This document shows, piece by piece, positions 10,964 to 22,337 of a stretch of 64,000 nt of DNA. This DNA comes from Bordetella trematum (GTDB taxonomy: Bacteria > Pseudomonadota > Gammaproteobacteria > Burkholderiales > Burkholderiaceae_B). The stretch is from the NCBI RefSeq assembly GCF_900078335.1, contig NZ_FKBR01000012.1, positions 297,671 through 361,670 on the forward strand, given 5' to 3'. Positions within the stretch are counted from its first letter, which is position 1. Each line of letters begins with the position of its first letter. A model generated the notes under the pieces. It was not told the origin of the DNA and searched no databases. It worked only from the letters and a program-made list of their open reading frames with translations. The position numbers were made by a program, and so were the translations under genes.

Positions 10964-11268
10964 CGGTATTCCAGAGTCTTGGAAAATGGCGACGCCCGGC
11001 CGGAAAGACGGCATCCTCCGCCTGGCCGAAGCCGGCTCCCCCGGCGGCAAATCCAGCCCTGCGCTGGACGTCATAATCCGGGAAAGCACCGGCGCCGACA
11101 ATCTTTAAAATGACTCCGGCAGTCTAGGCGTGGCGCAAAAGCAGCGGTTAGCACGCCCGTCCCAGGCAAGGGCCATTTTCTTGCCTGGGCGTCCCAAACC
11201 GACGCCCATTTTCCGACCCGTCGGATCGCCCGAACATTCGGCGCCGACACCCCCCAGCAAGGTGCCCC
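10964..11268. promoter_or_regulatory. divergent gap between autotransporter and AraC gene, with three tandem hairpins
   Basis: 305 bp. Three consecutive inverted repeats precede the AraC start: CCCAGGCAAG/CTTGCCTGGG (11161-11189), GGGCGTC/GACGCCC (11187-11207) and TCCGAC/GTCGGA (11212-11225). The first two overlap by three bases, so they could switch. No clear sigma70 promoter was recognised. Confidence 0.5.
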
Positions 11269-12264
11269 GTGGTCATTCCTCATCGACACTTCCAATCCTG
11301 CGCCCTGCCCCGGGATGCGCGATTCGATATCTGGCGGGACCGCATGGGCGCCATGTTCGACATCGACACGCTCGACGGCAACCGCGAGCTCCGGATCGAT
11401 GTGCGCAGCTTCCATCTCGGCAGCATGATTTTCAGCAACATGGACGTCACGCCCTTTGTCTTCGAGCGCTCCGCGCGCAAGGCGCGCTCGGACATGCTTG
11501 ACCATGTGATGCTGCGTTTCGATCCGCCGGCCGCCGCCGGCAAGCCTCCCCGGATGCTGACCATCGACCTGGCCCAGCCCCTGGAGCGCATGCCCATCTC
11601 GGCACGCAACCTGTCCGTGATCCTGCCCCGCGCCAGCGCCAGCGCACTGATTGCGGCCCCGCACAAATGGCATGGCCAATTCGTCGAAGGCGCCGGCATC
11701 ACCTTGCTTTGCGATTATCTGAAGGCGCTGTCCCGCTCCATCAGCAGCATCGGGCCGGAGCAGGCGCCAGACATCTTCACGGCGACTAGTCACCTCATTT
11801 CCGCTTGCGTGGGCACCCTGCAGGGCGATCCCCTGAAAACCCGCAGCCTGGCCAGCGGCACCGCGCTGATGCGCGTGCGGCGTTACATCGAAAGCCGGCT
11901 GGCCGACCCCGGGCTGGATCCGGCCGATATCGCAACGCAATGCGCGGTATCGCGCTCCAGCCTGTATCGCCTGTTCTCAAGCCATGGCGGCGTCGCCGGC
12001 TACATCCAGGAACGCCGTCTGCTGCGCGCCTTTGCCCGCCTGTCCAGCCTGCAGCCCTCGAGCACCATCGCCATGGTCGCCCATCAATGCGGGTTTTCCA
12101 GCGAGGCCCACTTCAGCCGTCGCTTCCGCCACCGCTTCGGCTGCTCGCCCAGTGAGCTCAGGGCCAGCGCCCGGGCAGGCGTAGGGGGCGCAACAGACTC
12201 TCCGGTCGCTCAGATCCTGGCCGACAACGCCTTCAAGACCTGGGTGTCGGGGCTATCCGCCTGA
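11269..12264 (+). CDS. AraC-family transcriptional regulator
   Basis: 331 residues. The N-terminal ~200 residues resemble the ligand/cupin-like AraC-binding domain. The C-terminal ~100 residues contain two helix-turn-helix units: the first around DPADIATQCAVSRSSLYRLF, the second around IAMVAHQCGFSSEAHFSRRF, followed by the FGCSPSELR family ending. It is a DNA-binding activator or repressor; the divergent autotransporter is the obvious candidate target, but this is inferred from position only. The start could also be a few codons further in. Confidence 0.88.
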   Translation: MVIPHRHFQSCALPRDARFDIWRDRMGAMFDIDTLDGNRELRIDVRSFHLGSMIFSNMDVTPFVFERSARKARSDMLDHVMLRFDPPAAAGKPPRMLTIDLAQPLERMPISARNLSVILPRASASALIAAPHKWHGQFVEGAGITLLCDYLKALSRSISSIGPEQAPDIFTATSHLISACVGTLQGDPLKTRSLASGTALMRVRRYIESRLADPGLDPADIATQCAVSRSSLYRLFSSHGGVAGYIQERRLLRAFARLSSLQPSSTIAMVAHQCGFSSEAHFSRRFRHRFGCSPSELRASARAGVGGATDSPVAQILADNAFKTWVSGLSA

Positions 12265-12308
12265 GCCGGTTACAAGCGCCAGGCGGCGGCTCGGTTAAAG
12301 TGACAGCC

Positions 12309-12695
12309 ATGAGCAGAAACAAACAAAAACCCGCCTCCAAGGGCGGCGGCCGATCGCCCAAGTCCCTCTATGATGCCCAGGCGCTGGAGCACTTCATGGC
12401 CCTGCTGGGCCTGCCCTGGCAGCCGGGACGCGCCGAGCGCGCCGAAGTCCGCGCCAGCTATCGTCTCGGGCCGGCGCGCCCCTTGATCATCGAGCAGACT
12501 CTGGTCGAATTCCATTGCGACGAACGCCGGGCCAAGGTGTGGGTGCCGGAATTCCAGCGCACCAGTTTTCATCAATGGTTCGAGGTCCCCCTGCAGGAAT
12601 TCGAGTACACCCCGGGCGGCTCCATGCTCAAGATCAAGGCGCCGGCGCGCGGCAATGCGCCCCCCTATACGGTCGGCCTCAAGCCGATCGAATAA
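12309..12695 (+). CDS. small conserved-looking protein of unknown function
   Basis: 128 residues from the ATG at 12309 (a GTG at 12300 would add three). The N-terminus is lysine-rich and probably disordered (SRNKQKPASKGGGRSPKS), followed by a compact alpha/beta domain with no motif I recognise. Codon use matches the flanking chromosomal genes. It follows the AraC gene by 44 bp and ends before a very strong terminator. No function can be assigned. Confidence 0.6.
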   Translation: MSRNKQKPASKGGGRSPKSLYDAQALEHFMALLGLPWQPGRAERAEVRASYRLGPARPLIIEQTLVEFHCDERRAKVWVPEFQRTSFHQWFEVPLQEFEYTPGGSMLKIKAPARGNAPPYTVGLKPIE

Positions 12696-12709
12696 GCCGT
12701 ACGCCAGGC

Positions 12710-12765
12710 CCAAAACGGGCGGGCGCCGGAGGGACTCGCATCCCACCGGCGCCCGCCCGTTTTGG
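12710..12765. terminator. very strong bidirectional terminator
   Basis: A perfect 20-bp stem (12710-12729 with 12746-12765; arm begins CCAAAACGGGCGGGCGCCGG) around a 16-base loop, with A/T tracts at the stem base on both sides. It separates the convergent small gene (+) and copZ (-). Confidence 0.85.
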
Positions 12766-12792
12766 CTGCCCCGCCCGGCGCTTGCCTGCGAC

Positions 12793-12987
12793 TCAGGCTT
12801 CGCGGGACGGATACCCTGCCTCGCGCAATGCAGCCACGATCTGCGCCGGGGCAAGCGTGCTTTCGACCTTGACCTGGCGGCTGGGCGGATCGGCCACGAC
12901 CGTCGCCTGCGGGTCCACCGCCTGAATCGCCTTGGTCACGCTGCGCGCGCAGCCGCCGCAGGTCATGCCATCGATATGGAATTGCAT
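12793..12987 (-). CDS. copZ: CopZ-like copper chaperone (HMA domain)
   Basis: 64 residues, a single heavy-metal-associated domain with the copper-binding GMTCGGCARSV loop near residue 8. It would carry Cu(I) in the cytoplasm to the P-type ATPase encoded just upstream. It has its own CueR-type promoter in the 85-bp gap before it, with the same operator core as copA, so pump and chaperone should be co-induced by copper. It ends at the 20-bp-stem terminator. Confidence 0.9.
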   Translation of the reverse strand: MQFHIDGMTCGGCARSVTKAIQAVDPQATVVADPPSRQVKVESTLAPAQIVAALREAGYPSREA

Positions 12988-13026
12988 CAGATGCTCCTTT
13001 CTTGAAGAGGTGGTATCAGTGTGAAG

Positions 13027-13049
13027 CTTCCCACCATGGGAAGGTCAAG
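13027..13049 (-). promoter_or_regulatory. CueR-type copper promoter of copZ
   Basis: On the reverse strand TTGACC is followed directly by TTCCCATGGTGGGAAGC, a MerR-family dyad in the spacer. The core TTGACCTTCCCATGGTGG is identical to the one before copA. The -10 after a 19-bp spacer is weak (CACACT). Confidence 0.75.
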
Positions 13050-13072
13050 CCGTTTTGCCCGGGCCCGACGCC

Positions 13073-13411
13073 TCAATGGTTTTCCTTGGCGTGATTGAGG
13101 GTGTAGCGCGGGATTTCCAGCGTCAGGTCTTCCTCGGCCACGACCGCCTGGCAACTGAGCCGCGACTGCGGCTGCAGCCCCCAGGCCCGGTCCAGCAGAT
13201 CCTCCTCGTCGTCGCTGGCAGCCGCCAGCGAATCGAAGCCCTGGCGCACGATGCAATGACAGGTGGTGCAGGCGCGACTCATCTCGCAGGCATGTTCTAT
13301 CTCGATGCCATGCGCCAGCAGCGCCTCGCACAGGGTGACGCCAGCGGCGACGTCCAGCACGACGCCTTCCGGCGCCAGGTCGGCATGGGGCAATACCGTG
13401 ATTTTCGGCAT
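13073..13411 (-). CDS. fdx: [2Fe-2S] ferredoxin, ISC type
   Basis: 112 residues, closely resembling E. coli Fdx in length and in the segments MPKITVLPHADL, HACEMSRACTTCHC and RLSCQA, ending EIPRYTLNHA. The ligands are three Cys in the C-x5-C-x2-C cluster and one Cys near residue 88. Its usual job is electron supply for iron-sulfur cluster assembly. Here it is not in an isc operon but lies 57 bp after copA and before copZ, probably co-transcribed with the copper pump. The placement may reflect repair of copper-damaged iron-sulfur clusters, which is inference. Confidence 0.9.
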   Translation of the reverse strand: MPKITVLPHADLAPEGVVLDVAAGVTLCEALLAHGIEIEHACEMSRACTTCHCIVRQGFDSLAAASDDEEDLLDRAWGLQPQSRLSCQAVVAEEDLTLEIPRYTLNHAKENH

Positions 13412-13468
13412 GATTTCAGAGTCATCCAGAAGAAGGCGGGCAGGCCCGGTCCAGGGCCCGCCCGAAGA

Positions 13469-15964
<2,496 letters not shown>

Positions 15965-15998
15965 GATGGACACCCCATGGTGAATTTCACATGAAGCC

Positions 15999-16029
15999 AG
16001 CTTAGGGCTTACCACCATGGGAAGGTCAA
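15999..16029 (-). promoter_or_regulatory. CueR-type copper promoter of copA
   Basis: Reverse strand: TTGACC (16024-16029), a 19-bp spacer containing TTCCCATGGTGGTAAG, then TAAGCT (15999-16004). The overlong spacer carrying a dyad is the hallmark of MerR-family metal-activated promoters. No cueR gene lies in the window. Confidence 0.8.
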
Positions 16030-16081
16030 GCCCCGGCAGGGGCACGTCGGGCGAGCTGCGCCGCCCATCCGGGTGCTGGGT

Positions 16082-16624
16082 CTAGTCCGGCGAAGGCGTC
16101 GGCTTGCGCTTTTTCTTGTGCTGTTGCTCGCGCGCCCGTGCCAGCGTTTCGCAGGCATGCGCCGTCAGCCTATCCAGCGCGCGATCGAATACCTCGCGCT
16201 CCTCGGAGCTAAGCACCGCCAGCAGGTCCTCGTTGCGTTGCACCGCCGTCGGAAACACCTTGCGATACAAGCGCTTGCCCTTGGCAGTCAGGCTCAGTTG
16301 TATGCCCCGCCCGTCAGTTTCATCGGACTCGCGTTGCAGCAGCCCTCTTTCTGTCATCAGCGACACAGCGCGGCTGGCGAGACTTTTGTCGATATTCACT
16401 TCCCGGGCCAGACCTTGCAGCGACATGGGCGCGTACGACCCCAACATGCCCAGGATGCGCCACTCGCGCGGATCCAGTTCGAAATCCCGCTGATTGGACT
16501 CGGCGGCCAGGCGGCTCCAGTGGCTCGCCAGCATGTTCAGGCGGAACGACGCCAGTTCTTTGAACAGGTGGACGCCCGCGCCCTCAACTACCAGGGAAAT
16601 GGAAGGATCGTCTTTTTTTTTCAT
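16082..16624 (-). CDS. MarR-family transcriptional regulator
   Basis: 180 residues from the ATG at 16624, which begins MKKKDDPS after a non-coding-looking stretch. The winged helix-turn-helix occupies residues ~60-130 (PREWRILGMLGSYAP, then INIDKSLASRAVSLM-type recognition helix, then the wing with DETDGRGIQLSLT). MarR proteins regulate aromatic or CoA-ester catabolism by releasing DNA on ligand binding. It lies 89 bp after the last catabolic gene, in the same direction, and may control the palindrome at 24088-24131 at the head of that cluster; the link is inference. Confidence 0.85.
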   Translation of the reverse strand: MKKKDDPSISLVVEGAGVHLFKELASFRLNMLASHWSRLAAESNQRDFELDPREWRILGMLGSYAPMSLQGLAREVNIDKSLASRAVSLMTERGLLQRESDETDGRGIQLSLTAKGKRLYRKVFPTAVQRNEDLLAVLSSEEREVFDRALDRLTAHACETLARAREQQHKKKRKPTPSPD

Positions 16625-16713
16625 CTGTGCAGTATATAAAACCCTGGCTCGCAACGACGCCCGGAGGCCGAACCACCGGGCACGTCGCGGCGTCAAGACC
16701 AAGCCTTATCCGA

Positions 16714-17679
16714 CTACCCGAGCAAGCGCAGCGGGTTCAGACCGCTGCGCGCCACGCGCCCGTGCAACTCCCGACCCAGCGCACGCTCGCACGCCTCGAC
16801 CCGCTCCAGCAGCGCCTGCATATCAATGCCGGTGTCGACGCCCATGTTCTCGAACAGGTCGACCAGATCCTCGGTGCAGACATTACCCGTATGGCCGCCG
16901 CCATATTTCACTTTGGCGGGGTGCCCGCCCACACCGCCCATGGCACAGTCGAAATGACGCACGCCCGCTTCGAGCGCGGCCACATAATTGACCAGGCCCG
17001 TGCCCCGGGCATCATGAAAGTGCGCGATCGGCGTGACATCCGGGTACTCGGCAAGCATGCGGCGAAACAGCGCCGCCGTGCTGCCAGGCGTGGCGGTGCC
17101 GGTGGTATCGCCCAGCGTGACGTGGCGCACGCCGGCGTCGCGAAAACGGCCCACGTCCTCCAGCACGCCATCCGGGTCCACGCGCCCCTCGAACGGGCAG
17201 CCGAAGGCCATGGAAATCGTGCCTATCAGGCGGAAGCGGCCTGCGCCAGCCTGTGCCATGCGGCGGACGTTCTCCCACTGTTCACTGCGGTTGCGGGCCA
17301 GGTTCTTGGCGGAGTGCGTCTCCGTGGCCGACACCAACAAACTGATTTCATTGGCGCCAAAGCCCGCCTGCGCGTCGGCCACGGCGCGCTCGACCGCCCG
17401 CAGATTGGCGCAGGTCGCTTTGTAGAACACCCCGGCCTGGCGCGGCAGCGCCGCCAGCAGCTCGCTGGCATCGGCAAACTGCGGGATCACCTTGGGATTG
17501 GAATAAGAGGTCGCCTCGATCCGCGCGAAGCCGCACTGCGCAAACGCCTGCACCAGCTCGACCTTCAGGGCGGTGGGAAGGAAGTCCGGCTCGTGCTGCA
17601 ACCCATCGCGTGCGAAGCACTCGCACAACACGACCTCGCGCCCGTCGTTCTCCCGCATCATGTCCGTCTCCTGACTCAT
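16714..17679 (-). CDS. hydroxymethylglutaryl-CoA lyase-family enzyme
   Basis: 321 residues with the HMGL/pyruvate carboxyltransferase TIM-barrel features: an N-terminal VVLCECFARDGLQHEP resembling the metal-binding RDGLQ motif, GDTTGTATPGS, and the metal-binding HFHDARGTGL near the C-terminal third. Family enzymes cleave 3-hydroxy-3-methylglutaryl-CoA-like thioesters to an acyl-CoA and a keto acid; here the substrate is whatever the cluster's ligase and hydratases generate. The start (17679) overlaps the end of the upstream ligase gene as ATGA, indicating coupled translation. Confidence 0.85.
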   Translation of the reverse strand: MSQETDMMRENDGREVVLCECFARDGLQHEPDFLPTALKVELVQAFAQCGFARIEATSYSNPKVIPQFADASELLAALPRQAGVFYKATCANLRAVERAVADAQAGFGANEISLLVSATETHSAKNLARNRSEQWENVRRMAQAGAGRFRLIGTISMAFGCPFEGRVDPDGVLEDVGRFRDAGVRHVTLGDTTGTATPGSTAALFRRMLAEYPDVTPIAHFHDARGTGLVNYVAALEAGVRHFDCAMGGVGGHPAKVKYGGGHTGNVCTEDLVDLFENMGVDTGIDMQALLERVEACERALGRELHGRVARSGLNPLRLLG

Positions 17680-19340
17680 GCCGCCACCGTGTCGGCCCGG
17701 ATATTCCACAGCGCAATCGCATGCTCGCGCAGCTTGTTCTTCTGCACCTTGCTGCTGCCGGTCATCCCGATCTGCTCGAAACTGTCCACCAACGCCAGAT
17801 AACGCGGCACCTTGAAGTTCGCGCAACGCGCCTTGCACCAGGCCGTGAGCGCTTCTTCGGTGGCCTGCGCCCCGGGCTTGAGCAAGACGAAAGCCCCGGT
17901 GACCTCGCCCAGCCTGGCATCCGGCACGCCGATGACCTGCGCCTGCTGCACGGCCGGGTGCGCATGCAGCAGCTCCTCGATCTCGGCCGGCGCGACGTTC
18001 TCGCCGCCGACGCGGTACATATCCTTCAAACGCCCCACCATCCTGGTGCGGCCATCAGCGCGCTGCTCGCCCAGATCGCCCGTGCGCAACCAGCCGTCCT
18101 CACCGATGGCCTTGGCCGTCGCCTGCGGCATTTTGTAGTAGCCCCGCATGACGTTCCAGCCGCGCACCTGGATTTCGCCCTGGCCCTGGCCGGGCGGCAC
18201 CAGCCTGCCGGAGTCGGGATCGACGATGCGCACCTGGATGCCGGGATGCGGCAGCATGAAGCCATCACGGCGCAGTTCGAAGGCATCCTCGTGATCGCTC
18301 AACAGCACATTGGGCGAGGCCTCGGACTGCCCATAGGCATTGCACATGGCGGCCACGCCCATCCTGTCGTGGATCTGCTGCATGACTTCGGGACCGGCAG
18401 CTGCCCAGCCGCCGCGCAGATGCAAGCGGGCCGGATCGAAATCCGGATGGCCCATGAGCATCAGAAAGATGGTGTCGTTGCCGGAGGTCAAGGTGCATCG
18501 CTCCTGCGACAAGGTCGCCAGCGCCTGAGCCACATCGAACTTCGGCAGGCTCAGGAGGCAGCAGCCCGACACCAGGGACACCAGGATAGACAGCGTACTG
18601 CCTGCCACATGGAAAAATGGCCGGATACTGAAATAACGATCCTGTGGCGTCACGCCCATGCGGCGGGCCACGCACGCCGCGTCGCCCAGCATATTGGCGT
18701 GGCTCAACATCACGCCCTTGGGAAACGAAGTCGTGCCGGAGGTGTACTGGATCAACAGCACATCCTCGGGCTGCACGGCCTCGGCCAGCGCATCCAGTGT
18801 GGCTGCCGGCGTCGTCTCGCCGGCGCGCAGAAAGTCCGCCAGGCCGGTCACACCGGACGCAGGCGTATGCGCCCCGATGACGACGGCCTGTGTCAGTTGG
18901 GGTAGAACCTGTCCGGGCAACGCCTGATCCACGGCCGGTTCGACAGCGCGCAGCAAGGCAGAGAAATCAATGCCCAGGAAGCGGTCGGCATAGATCAGCA
19001 GGCGGACATCGGCCTGCTCCAGGCAGAACCGCAACTCCTCGGCCTTGAAACGGGTATTGACCGGCACGGTAACCGCTCCGATCGACGCGCAAGCGAAGAA
19101 CGTGGCAATCCAGTGGCCGGAGTTTCCCAGCATGACCCCCACATGATCTCCCTTGCGAATGCCGGCCGCATGCAGCGCGGCGCCGATCCGGCGGCTCTGG
19201 GCCGCGATCTCGGCCCAACTCCAACGCTCGTTCGGACCGACATAGGCCGGTTCCTGACCACGTGCGTGCAGCTGAGCCTGCAACACCCGGGGCAAGGTGG
19301 TGGGGGCCGGCCCCTGTTGCGGATCAATGTGCAGCATCAT
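17676..19340 (-). CDS. AMP-forming acyl-CoA synthetase
   Basis: 554 residues of the ANL superfamily. The phosphate-binding loop is YTSGTTSFPKGV; later YGQSEASP, TGDLGEQ and the C-terminal GRLKDMYRVGGENVAPAEIE hinge, with a Lys near the end (SSKVQKNKLRE), complete the set. It would activate an organic acid imported by the cluster to its CoA thioester. It most resembles CaiC/long-chain or aryl-acid ligases, but specificity cannot be told. The start at 19340 (or 19337) overlaps the stop of the hydratase gene by about 15 bases. Confidence 0.88.
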   Translation of the reverse strand: MMLHIDPQQGPAPTTLPRVLQAQLHARGQEPAYVGPNERWSWAEIAAQSRRIGAALHAAGIRKGDHVGVMLGNSGHWIATFFACASIGAVTVPVNTRFKAEELRFCLEQADVRLLIYADRFLGIDFSALLRAVEPAVDQALPGQVLPQLTQAVVIGAHTPASGVTGLADFLRAGETTPAATLDALAEAVQPEDVLLIQYTSGTTSFPKGVMLSHANMLGDAACVARRMGVTPQDRYFSIRPFFHVAGSTLSILVSLVSGCCLLSLPKFDVAQALATLSQERCTLTSGNDTIFLMLMGHPDFDPARLHLRGGWAAAGPEVMQQIHDRMGVAAMCNAYGQSEASPNVLLSDHEDAFELRRDGFMLPHPGIQVRIVDPDSGRLVPPGQGQGEIQVRGWNVMRGYYKMPQATAKAIGEDGWLRTGDLGEQRADGRTRMVGRLKDMYRVGGENVAPAEIEELLHAHPAVQQAQVIGVPDARLGEVTGAFVLLKPGAQATEEALTAWCKARCANFKVPRYLALVDSFEQIGMTGSSKVQKNKLREHAIALWNIRADTVAA

Positions 19341-20103
19341 TGCCTTCCTTTCTGCCAAAGCCGGCGATCGCCTTCTGCCAGTCGCTGCGCCGCAGGTTCT
19401 CCTGGATCGCCAGCAACTCCACCGCCATGGCGCCCTCGCGCGTGGTTTCCAGCCCGCCATCGATGCTGTGCTTGGTCAGGCTTACCGTCACCGGATTGGC
19501 AGCGGCGATCTGGCTTGCCAACGCCATCACCTGGTTCTCGAACTGGTCGCTGTCGAACACGTGGTTGACCAGCCCCAGCTGCAGCGCCTCTCCGGCCTCG
19601 ACCATACGGCCGGTGAACAAGAGTTCCTTGGCCATCCGGCGCCCCACAATGCGCGGCAACCGCTGTGTGGCGCCCACCGTGCCCCAGCCCACCTCGGGGT
19701 ACTTGAATGCGGCCTCGCTGCTGGCCAGCACGAAGTCGCAAGCCGCCGCGATTTCGCAGCCGGAACCGAAAGCCGGGCCGTGCACGGCGGCGATCACCGG
19801 TTTGGACAGCGCTTCGATCGCCGCATAGGCCGTGAAGCCCGCGACCCGTCGCGCCACCATTTCGGCCTGGCTCATACCCTGGCGCTCCTTGAGATCCGCG
19901 CCGGCGCAGAATGCCACGCCCTGCCCGCGCACCACGATGACGTGCACATCGCCGCACTGCTCCAGCCACTGGCAGGCCTCGACCAGCTCCGCGCACATGG
20001 CCGCGTTCAAGGCATTGCGGCTTTCCGGGCGCGCCAGCCACAGCGTGGCGATGCCGGACTCGATCTCAAGACGCAACGTGTTGTATTCCGGAATATCAGA
20101 CAT
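19324..20103 (-). CDS. enoyl-CoA hydratase/isomerase
   Basis: 259 residues of the crotonase fold. The oxyanion-hole segments VAFCAGADLKER (near residue 65) and AVHGPAFGSGCEIAAACD (near 105) are present, followed by PEVGWGTVGATQRLPR. It would hydrate or isomerise a CoA thioester in the catabolic route. It lies between the Bug receptor gene (10-bp gap) and the ligase gene (overlap), clearly within one operon. The exact reaction is not determinable. Confidence 0.88.
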   Translation of the reverse strand: MSDIPEYNTLRLEIESGIATLWLARPESRNALNAAMCAELVEACQWLEQCGDVHVIVVRGQGVAFCAGADLKERQGMSQAEMVARRVAGFTAYAAIEALSKPVIAAVHGPAFGSGCEIAAACDFVLASSEAAFKYPEVGWGTVGATQRLPRIVGRRMAKELLFTGRMVEAGEALQLGLVNHVFDSDQFENQVMALASQIAAANPVTVSLTKHSIDGGLETTREGAMAVELLAIQENLRRSDWQKAIAGFGRKEGNDAAH

Positions 20104-20113
20104 GCTTGTTTCC

Positions 20114-21097
20114 TCAGTCTTGCAGTTTCATGCCGGTTGCCCGAACCAGTTCGGCCAGGCGCTTGCCGTCGTCGGAGATGTATTGCGCGGCCTGCTCTTT
20201 CAATTGGGGCATGGGCTCGGCGTTCTGCGTGGCCAGCACGGCCTGAAACGACGGCTTGGCCAGCACGGTCTGCAAGGCCTGCGCCAGCGTATCGACCACA
20301 GCCGGCGGAGTCTTGGCGGGCACCGCGAGGGAATACCAGCTGCCCATCTGGCTGTCTGGCACGCCGGCCTCGGCGAACAGCGGCACATCCGGCAGGTCCG
20401 GCGAACGATGCTCACCGCCGTAAGCCAGCGCCCGCAAGCGCTGCGACTTGATGAAAGGCAATACCGCCGAGACATTCAGAAAGCCCACCGGCACCACGCC
20501 GGCAACCAGATCATTGGTCGCCGGCGCTGCCCCCTTGTACGGCACATGCACCAGATCCACGCCAGCCGCGTGCTTGAATGTCTCGGCCCCGATGTGCGGT
20601 GAACTCCCGATGCCAGCCGAGGCGTAATTCAGCTCGCCTGGCTGGCTCTTGGCCAGCGCCAGGAACTCCGCCAGCGTCTCGGCCTTCACATCAGGATGAA
20701 CAGTCAGCACATTGGGGACATTGGCCACCATGCCGATGAAGGCAAAATCCTTGATGCCGTCGTACGTGACTTTCGTGGCCAGCGGCGTGACCGTGTGCGC
20801 GGCCGCCGTGCCCAGCAGCAGGGTATAGCCATCGGCCGACGCCTTGGCCACATGGGCCGTGCCGATAGAGGCCCCGCCGCCAGCCCGGTTCTCGACAATG
20901 ATGGATTGGCCCAGCTCCTCACCCAACTCCTTGGCCAACGCGCGCCCGAGCAGATCGGCCGGGCCGCCCACGGCGTAGGGGTTGACCAGCGTTATCGGCC
21001 GGGAGGGATAGTTGTCCTGGGCGGCGGCCGTGGCAGCGGTTGCCGTCAGCACGGAAAACGTGACGCCGCCAAGCATCACACGAACAGTAGTCAGCAT
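20114..21097 (-). CDS. Bug/TctC periplasmic substrate-binding protein
   Basis: 327 residues. A signal peptide (ending TAAAQ) is followed by DNYPSRPITLVNPYAVGGPADLLGR, then ASAGIGSSPHIGAETFKHAAGVDLVHVPYKGA, the two hallmark segments of the Bug family. These proteins bind carboxylic or related solutes in the periplasm. No TctAB membrane partners are adjacent. Its place inside a CoA-thioester catabolic cluster suggests it captures the pathway's starting acid. Confidence 0.9.
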   Translation of the reverse strand: MLTTVRVMLGGVTFSVLTATAATAAAQDNYPSRPITLVNPYAVGGPADLLGRALAKELGEELGQSIIVENRAGGGASIGTAHVAKASADGYTLLLGTAAAHTVTPLATKVTYDGIKDFAFIGMVANVPNVLTVHPDVKAETLAEFLALAKSQPGELNYASAGIGSSPHIGAETFKHAAGVDLVHVPYKGAAPATNDLVAGVVPVGFLNVSAVLPFIKSQRLRALAYGGEHRSPDLPDVPLFAEAGVPDSQMGSWYSLAVPAKTPPAVVDTLAQALQTVLAKPSFQAVLATQNAEPMPQLKEQAAQYISDDGKRLAELVRATGMKLQD

Positions 21098-21140
21098 GGT
21101 TGTCTCCTTGTTTATTAAAATAGTGCGGGGTCGGTTTCGC

Positions 21141-22337
21141 TTACACGGCCCCTTCGGCCCGCAAGCGCTCGATCTCCGTTTGACTCAATGACAGCTTCTC
21201 GCGCAGCACCGCTTCGGTGTGCTCGCCAAGCAGGGGCGGGCGCCCGACGCAGGGGTCGTCCAGGCCGCTGAAACGCAGCGGCACCCGCATGCCGCGAAAG
21301 CTGCCGATGTGGGGATGCTCGTACTCAACCACCATCTCGCGCTGCGCGACGTGCTCATTGCCGAGCACTTCGCCGACATCCAGGATCGGCCCGGCCGGCA
21401 CCCCGGCCACATCACAACGCCGGCACAGCTCCTCGCGCGACAAGCTGGCGATGGCGGTCTGCAGGCCCGCCATGACCTCCTCGCGCCGTGCCAGGCGGCC
21501 GGCGTTCTTCTGCAGACCCGGATCCTCGGCCCAGTCTTCCAGACCCAGCAGCAAACACAGGGGCCGCCAGTGCTGATCACTGCCCGTGATCTGCACCCAT
21601 TTGCCATCCCCGCACACGAAAGCCGCAGAGGGGATGCGGCCGGGGTGCTCCGTGCCCATGCGCTGAGGTACCTCGCCCAGCGCAAACCAGCGCGCCGCGG
21701 CAAGAGACAGCAGCCCCACCTGTCCGTCGAACATTGAAAAATCCACGTGGCTGCCCTGCCCGCTGCTGGCGCGCCCAACCAGCGCAGTCAGTATGGCGAT
21801 GGCCACCCACAGCCCCGAGCTCAAATCGGCGATGGGCAGCCCGGGTTTGACCGGACCGCCGCCCCGCTCCCCGGTCAGGCTCATGATTCCGGCCATAGCC
21901 TGGAACACGGTGTCGTAGCCCTTGCGATGCGCATAGGGGCCCGTCATGCCGAAGCCTGTGCAGCTCACATGGATGAGCTGATCATTGCGCGCACGCAACG
22001 ACGCATAATCAAGCCCGTACTTCTTCAGGGTGCCGACCGGAAAGTTGTCCAGCACCACATCGGCGTGGGCGGCCAGGCCGCGCACGACCTCCTGGCCGGC
22101 AGGGCTGCGCAGGTTGACCGTAATGGAGCGCTTGCTGCGATTGAACGCCAGGTAATAGGCCGACACGGCCTCGCCGTCGCCCTGGACCATGGGCTCGAAC
22201 GAGCGCGTTTCATCGCCCGCTCCCGGCTGTTCGACCTTGATGACTTCCGCGCCGAGCTCGGCCAGGATCATGGAGGCGAACGGGCACGCCAGCACGCGCG
22301 ACAGATCGAGAATGCAGATTCCTTCCAGCGGCCTCAT
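21141..22337 (-). CDS. CaiB/BaiF family CoA-transferase
   Basis: 398 residues of class III CoA-transferase: the N-terminal RPLEGICILDLSRVLACPFASMILAELGAEVIKVE segment, then NRSKRSITVNL and VDVVLDNF-like region with the region of the catalytic Asp around residue 170. It moves CoA between acids without free intermediates and could be an alternative to the ligase for substrate activation. The start overlaps the stop of the upstream enoyl-CoA hydratase by four bases (ATGA). Confidence 0.9.
   Translation of the reverse strand: MRPLEGICILDLSRVLACPFASMILAELGAEVIKVEQPGAGDETRSFEPMVQGDGEAVSAYYLAFNRSKRSITVNLRSPAGQEVVRGLAAHADVVLDNFPVGTLKKYGLDYASLRARNDQLIHVSCTGFGMTGPYAHRKGYDTVFQAMAGIMSLTGERGGGPVKPGLPIADLSSGLWVAIAILTALVGRASSGQGSHVDFSMFDGQVGLLSLAAARWFALGEVPQRMGTEHPGRIPSAAFVCGDGKWVQITGSDQHWRPLCLLLGLEDWAEDPGLQKNAGRLARREEVMAGLQTAIASLSREELCRRCDVAGVPAGPILDVGEVLGNEHVAQREMVVEYEHPHIGSFRGMRVPLRFSGLDDPCVGRPPLLGEHTEAVLREKLSLSQTEIERLRAEGAV

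Noticed and set aside
8141..11113. 990-residue forward frame opposite the autotransporter
   Set aside because: Antisense shadow; the reverse strand has signal peptide, HELGH motif and barrel end.
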